This document shows, one piece after another, positions 1 through 10,797 of a stretch of 64,000 nucleotides of DNA. How positions within the stretch are numbered: the first letter of the stretch is position 1; each line of letters opens with the position of its first letter. The DNA is from Catellatospora sp. KI3. Lineage in GTDB: Bacteria > Actinomycetota > Actinomycetes > Mycobacteriales > Micromonosporaceae. The stretch is taken from assembly GCF_029948125.1 (NCBI RefSeq), contig NZ_JASAMB010000004.1, positions 357,485-421,484 on the forward strand, in the 5' to 3' direction. The translations under genes were made by a program, and so were the position numbers. A model generated the notes under the pieces. The model was not told the DNA's origin. It made no database searches and was given only the letters and a program-made list of their open reading frames with translations.

Positions 1-40
1 CCTGCTGGGCTGGGGTGTGTTCGCGCTGATGGAGCGCTGA
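1..40 (+). CDS. 3' end of an unidentified gene
   Basis: Reading from base 2, the last twelve residues LLGWGVFALMER precede a TGA at 38-40. The end looks hydrophobic, as in a final membrane segment, but the fragment is too short to identify. A strong hairpin follows seven bases downstream, which supports this as a true gene end. Confidence 0.45.
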   Translation, partial: LLGWGVFALMER

Positions 41-46
41 GCACGA

Positions 47-82
47 CCGGGGCCGGCCGGTGCGAACACCGGCCGGCCCCGG
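47..82. terminator. Strong bidirectional terminator hairpin
   Basis: A perfect 15-bp inverted repeat (arm ccggggccggccggt, 47-61; complement 68-82) with a six-base loop. It sits between the gene ending at 40 on the plus strand and the HAF-repeat gene ending at 89 on the minus strand, so it probably terminates both. There is no T-tract, as is usual in high-GC actinobacteria. Confidence 0.8.
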
Positions 83-88
83 GCCGGA

Positions 89-1138
89 TCACGAGGTGGG
101 CTGCCAGAGCACCGCACGGTAGGTGCCGTCGGCGGCGTGCGCCCAGCCCACGACCTGGCTGCGGTTGTTCAGCCGCATCGCGCCGCTCTGGCCGCCCGAG
201 ACCAGGCTCGGCAGCCGGTGCACGACGCCGGTCTCCGACCAGTAGACGGCCCGCGAGACGGCGATGTCGCCGGTGTTCGCGATCCCGACCGCCTTGCCGA
301 GGTCGTTGATCCCGGTCGGCGACACCCGGTCCGTCCCGACGGGCACCTGCAGCGCCACGGTGGTGCCGTCAGCCCGCCAGACGTACGAGCCGTAGGGCGC
401 GAAGTCGCCGGAGACGGTGACGTCGCCCGCGGCGTTGACCCCGCCGGACGTGGCACCCGGCTGGCCCACCACCGTGACGGTCCCGTTCACCCAGCGGGCG
501 GCCTGCTCCTGGTTGTCACCGGCGATGAGCCCGCTGTTGTTGATCTGCGTGGGCAGGAACTTGCGCCACTCGGGGTCCGGCGGGACCGCCGCGTTCTCAA
601 TCATGGTCAGCACGCCGTTCTTCCAGCGGAAGCCCCGGATGCCCAGCTCCGGGTCGGAGTAGTAGCCGACCACGACACCGGAGTCGTTCACGTCGCGGGC
701 GACGCTGTGGGTGCCCGCGGGGCCGATGTCGACCATGCCCAGCCCGGGGCGCCACAGGAACGCGTGGTGGATGTTGCTCCCACTCGTCAGGTTGCTCGAC
801 CCGACGATCCAGCCCTTGTTGTTGATCCCGTTGGCGGCCACGATCGGCCCGCCCAGGGACCCGAGGTCGGCCATGACGCCGTTCTCCCAGCGAAACGCAC
901 GGGAGTACTGCCCGGGACCGTTCGGGGTGAAGCTGTGGCCGACCACGACGCCGAACTCGTTGACGTCGGTCGCGGCGCTGCCCGTGGTGCCGGGCAGCAG
1001 TCCCAGCTCGATGATCTGCGGGCTGGCCGCGGACGCCGGTGACGCCGCCAGCGGCGCGGCGACCGCCGCGACCACGGCGGAAGCGCCGAGGGACAGGATT
1101 CTGCGACGATCTGCCTTCACTGGCTCTCGCTCTCTCAT
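89..1138 (-). CDS. Tat-exported HAF-repeat protein
   Basis: About 349 residues. The N-terminus has a Tat-type signal: basic ADRRRILSLGA, a hydrophobic alanine-rich stretch and an ASPASA-like cleavage region near residue 37. The rest is built of repeats of about 40-50 residues with the signature DVNxxGxVVG or INNxGxIVG, each followed by an aromatic RAFxWxxG strand. This is the extracellular HAF repeat family, which probably folds as a beta-propeller-like structure; ligand and function are unknown. The ATG at 1138 lies five bases from a perfect 32-bp palindrome and has little ribosome-binding sequence. A GTG at 1120, preceded by a purine-rich gagagcgagag, is a plausible alternative start that keeps the twin arginines. 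Confidence 0.8.
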   Translation of the reverse strand: MREREPVKADRRRILSLGASAVVAAVAAPLAASPASAASPQIIELGLLPGTTGSAATDVNEFGVVVGHSFTPNGPGQYSRAFRWENGVMADLGSLGGPIVAANGINNKGWIVGSSNLTSGSNIHHAFLWRPGLGMVDIGPAGTHSVARDVNDSGVVVGYYSDPELGIRGFRWKNGVLTMIENAAVPPDPEWRKFLPTQINNSGLIAGDNQEQAARWVNGTVTVVGQPGATSGGVNAAGDVTVSGDFAPYGSYVWRADGTTVALQVPVGTDRVSPTGINDLGKAVGIANTGDIAVSRAVYWSETGVVHRLPSLVSGGQSGAMRLNNRSQVVGWAHAADGTYRAVLWQPTS

Positions 1139-1142
1139 CGCT

Positions 1143-1174
1143 CGGTGATCGTGCCCACGTGGGCACGATCACCG
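1143..1174. promoter_or_regulatory. Perfect 32-bp palindrome, candidate operator
   Basis: The arm cggtgatcgtgcccac (1143-1158) is followed without spacer by its exact reverse complement (1159-1174). It begins five bases upstream of the HAF gene ATG on the minus strand. The symmetry and position suggest a dimeric-regulator site or a transcript-end hairpin. The regulator is unknown. Confidence 0.6.
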
Positions 1175-1246
1175 CAGTATGCCCGCAGCCGGCACGCCTG
1201 CCATCGACGTTCGGAACCGACCCGACAGTCCATTGCCGACTCCGGC

Positions 1247-1894
1247 TCACCGGTGGGGAGGTATCTCACCCGCCTGGCTGTCCTGGACCGGTCCCGCGCT
1301 GCCGCCGGACGCGGGTGCGGCAGCCGGCCCGGTGCCGGTCGGCGCACCGTAGGCGCTCGGGTGGTAGTAGAGCGGATAGCCGCCGTACGGCATGGGGTAC
1401 GGCGGCTGGACGGCCGCCGGACGCGGGGCGTACCAGCGGTTCGACGGCGGCACCAGCAGCAGCGCGAACGCCGCGATCAGCAGCAGGACCAGGAGCAGTC
1501 CGAGCGTCGGCCCGGCCAGGTCCGTCCAGTGCGTGTCGCTGCCGGAGAGCTCGAAGAGCCGCTCGCTGAACGGGCTGCCCCGCCACATCGGCAGCAGCGT
1601 CGCGCCGAACCACAGCGCGGTCAGCCCGAGCAGCACCGTCGCCACGATCGTCATGCCCTGGTCCCAGGCGCGCTCGCCGGCGACGGCGGCCGGGTCGGCG
1701 CCGGGGACCTCGCGGCGGGCCTGGTCGATCAGGTCCAGCCAGTGCAGGTGGGTTGCCCAGGCGACTGCGGTCAGGAGCAGGCTGAACAGCACCGCCACAC
1801 CCTGCAGCGGCACCGCCACGGCGACTGTGGCGGGCCGCGGGCCGCGGGTCTCGGTCGGCGGAGGCGGGAAGGGCGAGGCGACGGGGTGGGTCAT
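1247..1894 (-). CDS. Small multi-pass membrane protein, unknown function
   Basis: 215 residues. After a proline-rich start there are about three hydrophobic helices: around residues 27-48 (VAVPLQGVAVLFSLLLTAVA), 80-103 (TIVATVLLGLTALWFGATLL) and 125-147 (AGPTLGLLLVLLLIAAFALLL). A Pro/Gly/Tyr-rich cytoplasmic or exposed tail follows. The tail resembles that of actinobacterial DUF4328-like membrane proteins, but I cannot assign a family firmly. The palindrome at 1143-1174 lies beyond its end. Confidence 0.7.
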   Translation of the reverse strand: MTHPVASPFPPPPTETRGPRPATVAVAVPLQGVAVLFSLLLTAVAWATHLHWLDLIDQARREVPGADPAAVAGERAWDQGMTIVATVLLGLTALWFGATLLPMWRGSPFSERLFELSGSDTHWTDLAGPTLGLLLVLLLIAAFALLLVPPSNRWYAPRPAAVQPPYPMPYGGYPLYYHPSAYGAPTGTGPAAAPASGGSAGPVQDSQAGEIPPHR

Positions 1895-2030
1895 GGCCCG
1901 GCATGTTACGGACGTCTGGCCACGGGCGATGTCCCCGAGCCAGGCTGCGGACGAATATGGCCGTGCCGGGCGGGGTGGTCGACCGCACGGCTGCTGACGC
2001 GCCGCGTCCGGCCACCCCGCCCTCAGACGT

Positions 2031-3140
2031 TCACCCGACGGTGAACTGGTGCTCGTCCAGCGCCTGGATCGAGCTGTCGTCAGGCGAGTAATAGAAGCCC
2101 TCTACCGAGTACTTCCCCGCCGGTAGCGCCGGTGTGCGCACCGTGGCGGCGCCCTGGCTGGGTGGGCCCGCGTCCAGGTTCACCGACCGGTCGAACACGA
2201 TCTTCCCGGCGGCGTCGCGGACCCGTACGCGCATGGTCGCCTCGTACACGATCCCGGCCACCTTGATCGTGACCGGACCTTTCGCGACCACGGCGTTCTG
2301 CTGCGGGTCGATGACCCAGACCGGGGCGAGCACGTCCACGGCCGGGCCGCGGCGCAGCGGGCCGCGCACCGGGAACTGGTTCCACAGCTTGTCGACCTGC
2401 TTGCCGTCGAGCAGCAGCACCATCGCGTCGGTGTCGCTAGCGGCGGTCGCGGTCCAGATGAGCTGCTGCAGCGCGGCCCTGTTCGACGGCGGGTCGTAGC
2501 CGTTGACCGCCGCACCGCTCAGGTCGACCGTCACCGTCGCCCCGTCGACCTTCACCCCGCGCAGCCTGGCGCTGGCGGGCCAGGTGCTGATGTAGTCGGG
2601 GTCGTAGGCGGTCCGCCCGTCGAGCATGGCGGTGACGGCGGCCTTCGCTCGGGCCGCCTTTCCGCCGTCGCCCACCGCGAGCCGGTGGTACTCGCGGTAC
2701 AGCTTCGGCACGCCCTTCAGTTCGCCCTGGTAGTAGATCGGCACGTTGGCCGAGACGGTGCTCGGCGACCCGGGGCTGCTGGGCGTGCCGCCGGGCGTGG
2801 GCGAGGTGGCCGGGTCCGGCGCCGGGCTGGCGGAGGTGCTGCTGCCTGGGGCGGCCGACGAGTTCGCGGGGTCGGGGGTGGTCGGCGGGGCGCAGCTGCC
2901 GACACCGAAGACGACGGCGGCCACGGTGGCGGCGACCGCGGACGCGGTGCCGGTGGTGAACACGAGCGGCATGTTCCCTCCTCGGAGACGGTGCCACCAG
3001 GTGCGTTCCCGCACCCGGGTCCTGATGGCCGAGAGTGCTCCGGCGTCGGCTCCCACGGTCGCCGCGTACGCCTCCAGGGTCTGGCGCAGCAGCTGCTCGG
3101 TCACCTCGTCGCCGGTGCCCCGGCCGTGGTGCGTGGTCAT
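2031..3140 (-). CDS. Membrane-anchored GerMN/Gmad2-domain protein, likely anti-sigma partner
   Basis: 369 residues. A cytoplasmic N-terminus of about 55 residues (EQLLRQTLEAYAATVGA region) precedes one transmembrane helix (VFTTGTASAVAATVAAVVFG) and a Ser/Thr/Pro-rich linker. A GerMN domain follows (VPIYYQGELKGVPKLYREYH, then VTVDLSGAAVNGYDPPS), and then an Ig-like Gmad2 domain (VWVIDPQQNAVVAKGPVTIKV) at the C-terminus. GerMN/Gmad2 domains occur in extracytoplasmic proteins linked to sporulation and cell envelope. The ATG overlaps the sigma-factor stop (ATGA) and has a good gggagga site, so I prefer it to starts further upstream. The coupled arrangement suggests it senses the envelope and controls the sigma factor; this is inferred. 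Confidence 0.75.
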   Translation of the reverse strand: MTTHHGRGTGDEVTEQLLRQTLEAYAATVGADAGALSAIRTRVRERTWWHRLRGGNMPLVFTTGTASAVAATVAAVVFGVGSCAPPTTPDPANSSAAPGSSTSASPAPDPATSPTPGGTPSSPGSPSTVSANVPIYYQGELKGVPKLYREYHRLAVGDGGKAARAKAAVTAMLDGRTAYDPDYISTWPASARLRGVKVDGATVTVDLSGAAVNGYDPPSNRAALQQLIWTATAASDTDAMVLLLDGKQVDKLWNQFPVRGPLRRGPAVDVLAPVWVIDPQQNAVVAKGPVTIKVAGIVYEATMRVRVRDAAGKIVFDRSVNLDAGPPSQGAATVRTPALPAGKYSVEGFYYSPDDSSIQALDEHQFTVG

Positions 3141-3679
3141 GACTCCTCCCGGTGGGCCCACTGCTCGGACTGGCGCAGTGCGGCCAGGCCCCGTGAGGTG
3201 TGGCTCTTGACCGCGCCGCGGCTGACGCCCATGGCGTCGGCGACGTCGGCCTCGGACAGGTCGAGGTAGTAGCGCAGGACCAGGGCCTCGCGCTGGCGGG
3301 CGGGCAGGGTGCGCAGTGCCGCGAGCATGCGCGTCTGGGCGATCGAGTCCAGGGCGAGGTGCTCGGCCGAGGCGATGGTCGGCGGGGGCGGCTGCGCGGC
3401 GAGGTAGCGGTCGGCGACCAGCCTGCGGCGCAGGGTGGAGCGGGACCGGTTGACAAGGCTCTGGCGCAGGTACGCCAAAGCCTTGTCGGTGTCGCGCAGG
3501 CGGCTCCAGCGGGCGTGCAGCTGCACGTACGCGTCCTGGACCAGCTCCTCGGCGCGGGCCGGGTCGCCGCAGAGCATCGCGCCCAGCCGCACCAGGATGC
3601 GGTAGTGGGCCCGGAACAGGTGGGTGACCGCGGCGTCGGCGTCCCAGTCGCCGGGTTCGCCGGAGTCGGTGCCGATCAT
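3137..3679 (-). CDS. ECF sigma factor, SigE-like family
   Basis: 180 residues from the ATG at 3679. Region 2 is visible as HLFRAHYRILVRLGAMLCGD followed by ARAEELVQDAYVQLHARW. Region 4 is LPARQREALVLRYYLDLSEA with helix-turn-helix DVADAMGVSRGAVKSHTSRG. The length and motifs match the Micromonospora/Streptomyces SigE-like ECF group. The frame is open to a GTG at 3763, but that start lacks a ribosome site, while the ATG at 3679 has gggga at a sensible distance. The downstream membrane protein overlaps by four bases (ATGA) and is the probable regulator. Confidence 0.88.
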   Translation of the reverse strand: MIGTDSGEPGDWDADAAVTHLFRAHYRILVRLGAMLCGDPARAEELVQDAYVQLHARWSRLRDTDKALAYLRQSLVNRSRSTLRRRLVADRYLAAQPPPPTIASAEHLALDSIAQTRMLAALRTLPARQREALVLRYYLDLSEADVADAMGVSRGAVKSHTSRGLAALRQSEQWAHREES

Positions 3680-3996
3680 CGCGAGGTGGCTCCCCGGTGT
3701 CCCGGGGCGCACGGGAACGCCCGCGGCGGGGGCGGGCGGGTCGGCGGCGGGGCGCGGGGTCACGCCGCTTCGACGCTTCGACCTTGATATCGGTTTACCG
3801 TCCTGACCTGCCTCTTTTCCGACAGCGCGGCCGCTGTGCGGCGGTGGGGAGTGCTCGAAGCGGCCACGGGCGCCGACGGGCGGCGATACAGTTCCGGTAA
3901 GTGCGTTATGCCACGAAATGACGGACAGCTGAAGCGTGCCCGGCGGCGCGAGCCCGCGTGCCCGCCGTACCGGGCGGATCGGGGCGGGAGCAGGTC
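3680..3996. promoter_or_regulatory. Divergent intergenic region between sigma gene and dnaK operon
   Basis: This 317-bp stretch holds no convincing gene. At 3768-3783 the octamer gcttcgac occurs twice in tandem on the plus strand, a possible repeated binding site on the sigma-gene side. I looked for a HAIR element (CTTGAGT-N7-ACTCAAG, the HspR site) and a CIRCE element ahead of dnaK and saw neither. A gggcgggag site at 3983-3991 serves the dnaK ATG at 3997. Confidence 0.5.
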
Positions 3997-5913
3997 ATGG
4001 CAAAGGCAGTCGGTATCGACCTCGGCACCACCAACTCGGTGATCGCGGTGTTCGAAGGCGGTCAGGCGAGCGTCATCCCCAACGCCGAGGGCGCCCGCAC
4101 CACCCCGTCGGTGGTGGCGTTCACCGACGCCGGGGAGCGCCTGGTCGGCCAGCTCGCCCGGCGGCAGGCGATCCTGAACCCGAAGGGCACGATCTACTCG
4201 GCCAAGCGGTTCATCGGCCGCCACTTCGACGAGATCAGCTCCGAGGCCAGAGCGGTCGCGTTCGACGTGGTCGCCGGGCCGGACGACCTGGTGCGCTTCG
4301 ACGTCAAGGGCAAGCTCTACTCCCCCGAGGAGATCAGCGCGCTGGTGCTGCGCAAGCTGGTCGAGGACGCGGGCAGGTTCCTGGGCGAGAAGGTCACCCA
4401 GGCGGTGATCACCGTCCCGGCGTACTTCAACGACGCGCAGCGGCAGGCGACCAAGGACGCCGGGCGCATCGCCGGGCTGGAGGTCCTGCGGATCATCAAC
4501 GAGCCGACCGCGGCCGCGCTGGCGTACGGCCTGGACAAGCAGGGCCACGAGACCGTCCTCGTGTTCGACCTGGGCGGCGGCACCTTCGACGTCAGCATCC
4601 TCGACGTCGGCGACGGCGTCGTGGAGGTACGCGCCACCGCCGGCGACTCGCACCTGGGCGGCGACGACTTCGACAAGCGGCTGGTCGACTACCTGGCCGA
4701 CGAGTTCCGCAACGAGCAGGGCATCGACCTGCGCGCCGACCCGCAGGCGCTGCAGCGGCTGTTCGAGGCGGCCGAGAAGGCGAAGGTGGAGCTGAGCTCG
4801 GTCACCCAGACCCAGGTCAGCCTGCCGTTCATCACCGCCGACGCGGCCGGGCCCAAGCACCTGACCACCACCCTGACCCGGTCGAAGTTCGAGGACCTGA
4901 CCAAGGACCTGGTGCAGCGCTGCCTCGGCCCGGTCGAGCAGGCGATGAGCGACGCGAAGACCACCGCCAACGACCTGGACGAGGTGATCCTGGTCGGCGG
5001 CTCGACCCGCATCCCGGCGGTGCAGGCGCTGGTCCGGCGGCTGACCGGCGGCAAGGACCCGAACATGAGCGTCAACCCCGACGAGGTCGTGGCCATGGGC
5101 GCCGCGATCCAGGCGGGCGTGCTCACCGGCGAGGGCCCGGACGTGCTGCTGCTCGACGTGACCCCGCTGTCGCTGGGCCTGGAGACCCTCGGCGGCCGGA
5201 TGACCAAGGTGATCGAGCGCAACACCACCATCCCGGCCCGCCGGTCCGAGACGTTCACCACGGCCGAGGACAACCAGCCCGCCGTGGACATCGCGGTGCT
5301 GCAGGGCGAGCGGGAGCTGGCCGCCGACAACCGGGTGCTGGGCCGGTTCCGGCTGGAGAACATCCGGCCCGCCCCGCGCAGCGTGCCGCAGATCGACGTC
5401 ACCTTCGACGTCGACGCCAACGGCATCCTCAACGTGTCCGCCAAGGACAAGGAGACCGGCGCGGAGCAGGCCATCACCATCTCCGACAGCGGCAACCTGG
5501 ACCGTACCGAGGTGGACCGGATGGTCGCCGACGCCGACACCCACCGCGAGGAGGACGCCCGCGCCCGGCAGGCCATCGACGCCCGCAACGAGCTGGAGTC
5601 GCTGACGTACCAGGTGGAGCACCGGCTGTCGGAGCTGGGCGAGTCGGCGCCGCAGCACGAGAAGGCGCGGGCGGAGCTGCTGGCGAACGACGCCCGGCAG
5701 GCGATCAAGGAGAACGCGCCGCTGGACCGGCTGCGTTCGCTCATCGGCGACCTGCAGCAGGTCGCGCAGGGCCTGATGGCCCGGCCGTCCGGCCCGCCGC
5801 CCGGCGGTGGGCAGCCCGGCGGCCCGTCCGGCCCGAGCGCGGGCGCCGGGGCCGGGGCGCGCACCGGGCAGGGCGACGACGACGTCATCGACGCCGAGTT
5901 CTCCCCGAGCTGA
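3997..5913 (+). CDS. dnaK: Chaperone DnaK (Hsp70)
   Basis: 638 residues, normal for DnaK. It is an ATP-dependent cytosolic Hsp70 that binds unfolded peptides. The actin-like ATPase motifs are intact: phosphate-1 [17 protein letters not shown] at the start, phosphate-2 [17 protein letters not shown] near residue 190, and the adenosine motif [17 protein letters not shown] near residue 330. The substrate-binding beta domain ([14 protein letters not shown]) and a helical lid follow, with a Gly/Pro-rich tail ending [12 protein letters not shown]. The ATG at 3997 has a ribosome site and gives the canonical [12 protein letters not shown]. It is the first gene of an operon, with grpE two bases downstream. 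Genomes of this group often carry a second dnaK operon controlled by HspR; this one lacks hspR. Confidence 0.97.
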   Translation: MAKAVGIDLGTTNSVIAVFEGGQASVIPNAEGARTTPSVVAFTDAGERLVGQLARRQAILNPKGTIYSAKRFIGRHFDEISSEARAVAFDVVAGPDDLVRFDVKGKLYSPEEISALVLRKLVEDAGRFLGEKVTQAVITVPAYFNDAQRQATKDAGRIAGLEVLRIINEPTAAALAYGLDKQGHETVLVFDLGGGTFDVSILDVGDGVVEVRATAGDSHLGGDDFDKRLVDYLADEFRNEQGIDLRADPQALQRLFEAAEKAKVELSSVTQTQVSLPFITADAAGPKHLTTTLTRSKFEDLTKDLVQRCLGPVEQAMSDAKTTANDLDEVILVGGSTRIPAVQALVRRLTGGKDPNMSVNPDEVVAMGAAIQAGVLTGEGPDVLLLDVTPLSLGLETLGGRMTKVIERNTTIPARRSETFTTAEDNQPAVDIAVLQGERELAADNRVLGRFRLENIRPAPRSVPQIDVTFDVDANGILNVSAKDKETGAEQAITISDSGNLDRTEVDRMVADADTHREEDARARQAIDARNELESLTYQVEHRLSELGESAPQHEKARAELLANDARQAIKENAPLDRLRSLIGDLQQVAQGLMARPSGPPPGGGQPGGPSGPSAGAGAGARTGQGDDDVIDAEFSPS

Positions 5914-5915
5914 CC

Positions 5916-6431
5916 ATGACCGAGCCGCACGCCCACCCCGCGCACCAGGCCGACGTCGAGGTGGATGAGCCCGCGCAGCCGGCCGCTGCGGCGCCGGCTG
6001 CGGCCGAGCAGGTGGCCGAGCTGGAGAACCGGCTGCGGCGGGCGCTGGCCGACCAGGAGAACCTGCGCAAACGGTACGAGCGGCAGCTGGCCACCGAGCG
6101 CGAGGCCGAGCGGGCCCGTACCGCCGCGGTGTTCCTGCCGGTCGTGGACAACCTGGACCTGGCCCTGCAGCACGCCGACGCCGACCCCGGCACCCTGGCC
6201 GACGGCGTGCGCGCGGTCCGCGACCAGGCCGTGTCCACGCTGGCGATGCTCGGCTACCCGCGCCGGGAGCAGGCCGGGATCCCGTTCGATCCGATGTGGC
6301 ACGAGGCGGTCAGCGTGCTGCCCGCCGGGGACGCCGCGCCGGGCACCGTGCTGGCGGTGGTGCGGCCCGGCTACGGCGAGGCCGACCGGACGCTGCGCCC
6401 GGCGTCGGTCGTGGTCGCGGGCAACGACTGA
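5916..6431 (+). CDS. grpE: Nucleotide exchange factor GrpE
   Basis: 171 residues, shorter than typical actinobacterial GrpE (over 200). The N-terminus is acidic and alanine-rich. A long helix follows ([20 protein letters not shown], then LRKRYERQ), then the four-helix and beta-wing part with [17 protein letters not shown] and [13 protein letters not shown], the GrpE signature being slightly varied. GrpE releases ADP from DnaK. The start lies two bases after the dnaK stop. The stop overlaps the next ATG by one base (TGATG), indicating translational coupling. Confidence 0.93.
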   Translation: MTEPHAHPAHQADVEVDEPAQPAAAAPAAAEQVAELENRLRRALADQENLRKRYERQLATEREAERARTAAVFLPVVDNLDLALQHADADPGTLADGVRAVRDQAVSTLAMLGYPRREQAGIPFDPMWHEAVSVLPAGDAAPGTVLAVVRPGYGEADRTLRPASVVVAGND

Positions 6432-7414
6432 TGGCCCGCGACTTCTACGAGGTGCTCGGTGTCGCCCGGGACGCCACCGCCGACGACATCCAGCGGGCGT
6501 TCCGCACCCTGGCCAGGAAGTACCACCCGGACGTCAACAAGTCGCCGGAGGCCGAGGAGCGCTTCAAGGAGATCAACGAGGCGTACCACGTGCTGCACGA
6601 TCCACAGCAGCGCGCCCGCTACGACCGCTTCGGCGCGGACTTCCGCCGGATCCCCGAGGGCTACGAGGACATGGCCGGCGCCGGCGGCTTCGGCCCCGGC
6701 GGCCGGGGCGGCTTCCCCGGCGGCGGGTTCCGGGGCGCGGGCGGGCAGGGCGAGCCGTTCAGCTGGTCCTACGAGGGCGGCGACGTCGACCTCGACGACC
6801 TGCTCGGCGGGCTGTTCGCCGGGCGCGGCGCGGGGCGGGCGCGCGGGCCGATGGGCCCGATCCCGGGCGCCGACCAGGAGGCGGAGCTGGAGTTGAGCGT
6901 GGCGGAGGCGTACCGGGGCGGCCCGCGGTCGATCACCCTGTCCGGCCCGGAGGGTCCGCGCGGCTACGACGTGAACATCCCGGCCGGGGTGACCGACGGG
7001 CAGCGCATCCGGCTGGCCGGGCAGGGCGGCCGGGCCCGCGGCGGCGCCCAGCACGGGGACCTGTACCTGGTGGTGCGGCTGCGCCCCGATCCGCGCTTCC
7101 GGGTCGAGGGCCGCGACATCCACGTACGCCTGCCGGTGACCCCGGCCGAGGCGGCGCTGGGCGCGACGGTGCCGGTGACCACGCCCGCAGGTGAGGCGTC
7201 GGTGCACGTTCCGGCCGGTACGGGCAGCGGACGGCGGCTGCGGCTGCGCGGGCAGGGCATGCCGTCGCGGCGGGGCGAGCCCGGCGACCTCTACGCCGAG
7301 GTGCGCGTCATGGTGCCCGACCACCTGAGCGACCGCGAGAAGGAGCTGTACGAGGAGCTGGCCCGGGTGTCGGTGTTCGACCCGAGGCGGGAGCGGGAGA
7401 GGGCCGGACGATGA
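6431..7414 (+). CDS. cbpA: DnaJ-family co-chaperone lacking the zinc finger, CbpA type
   Basis: 327 residues. The J domain fills residues 1-70 ([23 protein letters not shown] in [15 protein letters not shown]). A Gly/Phe-rich linker follows (residues 75-130, [15 protein letters not shown]), then two beta-barrel C-terminal domains. There is no CxxCxGxG zinc-finger region, so it is a type II J protein like CbpA rather than DnaJ proper. It stimulates DnaK ATPase and delivers substrates. A CbpM-like modulator lies immediately downstream and overlaps by four bases (ATGA), matching the known CbpA-CbpM pairing. Confidence 0.92.
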   Translation: MARDFYEVLGVARDATADDIQRAFRTLARKYHPDVNKSPEAEERFKEINEAYHVLHDPQQRARYDRFGADFRRIPEGYEDMAGAGGFGPGGRGGFPGGGFRGAGGQGEPFSWSYEGGDVDLDDLLGGLFAGRGAGRARGPMGPIPGADQEAELELSVAEAYRGGPRSITLSGPEGPRGYDVNIPAGVTDGQRIRLAGQGGRARGGAQHGDLYLVVRLRPDPRFRVEGRDIHVRLPVTPAEAALGATVPVTTPAGEASVHVPAGTGSGRRLRLRGQGMPSRRGEPGDLYAEVRVMVPDHLSDREKELYEELARVSVFDPRRERERAGR

Positions 7415-7699
7415 GGACGTACGCGATCGCCGTACCGGTGCGGCTCGATCTCGACCGTTTCGCCCGGCAGGCCGGACTGCACCCGGTGCTGGTGCAGCGG
7501 TTCGTGGCCCTGGGCCTGGTGGACGCCGAGCGCGACGGGTACGGGCGGCTGTGGTTCCACGCGGCCGCGCTGCACCAGGTCGCGCGGGTGCAGCGGCTGC
7601 GCACGGACCTGTGCCTCAACTACACCGCGATCGGGCTGGTCGTCGACCTGCTCGACCGCATCGACGACCTGCAGGCGGCGCTACGAAGGAGTGAGCACG

Positions 7700-10344
<2,645 letters not shown>

Positions 10345-10345
<1 letters not shown>

Positions 10346-10791
10346 TGGCCGACGACAGTGGCATCACCGCCTGCCCGCACTGCGGCACGCGCAACCGCGT
10401 ACCGGCCGCCGCCAAGGGGCTGCCCCGCTGCGGCAGGTGCAAGGAGCTGCTGCCCTGGCTGACCGAGGCCACCGACGCCGACTTCGCCGAGGTCGTCGCG
10501 GAGTCGGCGCTGCCGGTGCTGGTCGACCTGTGGGCGCCGTGGTGCGGCCCGTGCCGCATGGTGGCGCCGGGCGTGGCCAAGGCGGCCGAGGTGTTCGCGG
10601 GCAGGCTGAAGGTCGTGAAGGTCAACGTGGACATCGCCCAGAGCACGGCGGTCCGCTACCAGGCCCAGTCGATCCCGCTGCTGCTCCTGCTGGACCGGGG
10701 CGCGGTCCGCGCCCGGCAGGTCGGCGCCGTCCCCACCGACGCCGTCCTCCGCTGGGTCGACCAGTCGCTGGCGCTGCCGGCCGCCGCCTGA
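10345..10791 (+). CDS. trxC: Thioredoxin 2 with N-terminal zinc ribbon
   Basis: About 148 residues. The N-terminus carries two CxxC pairs (CPHCGTRN and CGRCK), the zinc-binding module of thioredoxin 2. A thioredoxin domain follows with the intact active site WAPWCGPCRMVAPG and the cis-Pro region QSIPLLLLLDRG. It reduces disulfides in oxidised cytosolic proteins; zinc-linked Trx2 is redox regulated in other bacteria. The start (ATG 10342 or 10345) overlaps the clpB stop, so it belongs to the chaperone operon. The context suggests repair of oxidised and aggregated proteins together. Confidence 0.92.
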
Positions 10792-10797
10792 CTCGGC

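Noticed and set aside
3680..3996. HAIR or CIRCE heat-shock operator before dnaK
   Set aside because: Neither consensus dyad is present by eye.
3760..5658. Long minus-strand open frame opposite dnaK
   Set aside because: High GC keeps antisense frames open; the translated product is low-complexity (Arg/Val/Gly-rich) with no domain, while the plus strand encodes full DnaK.
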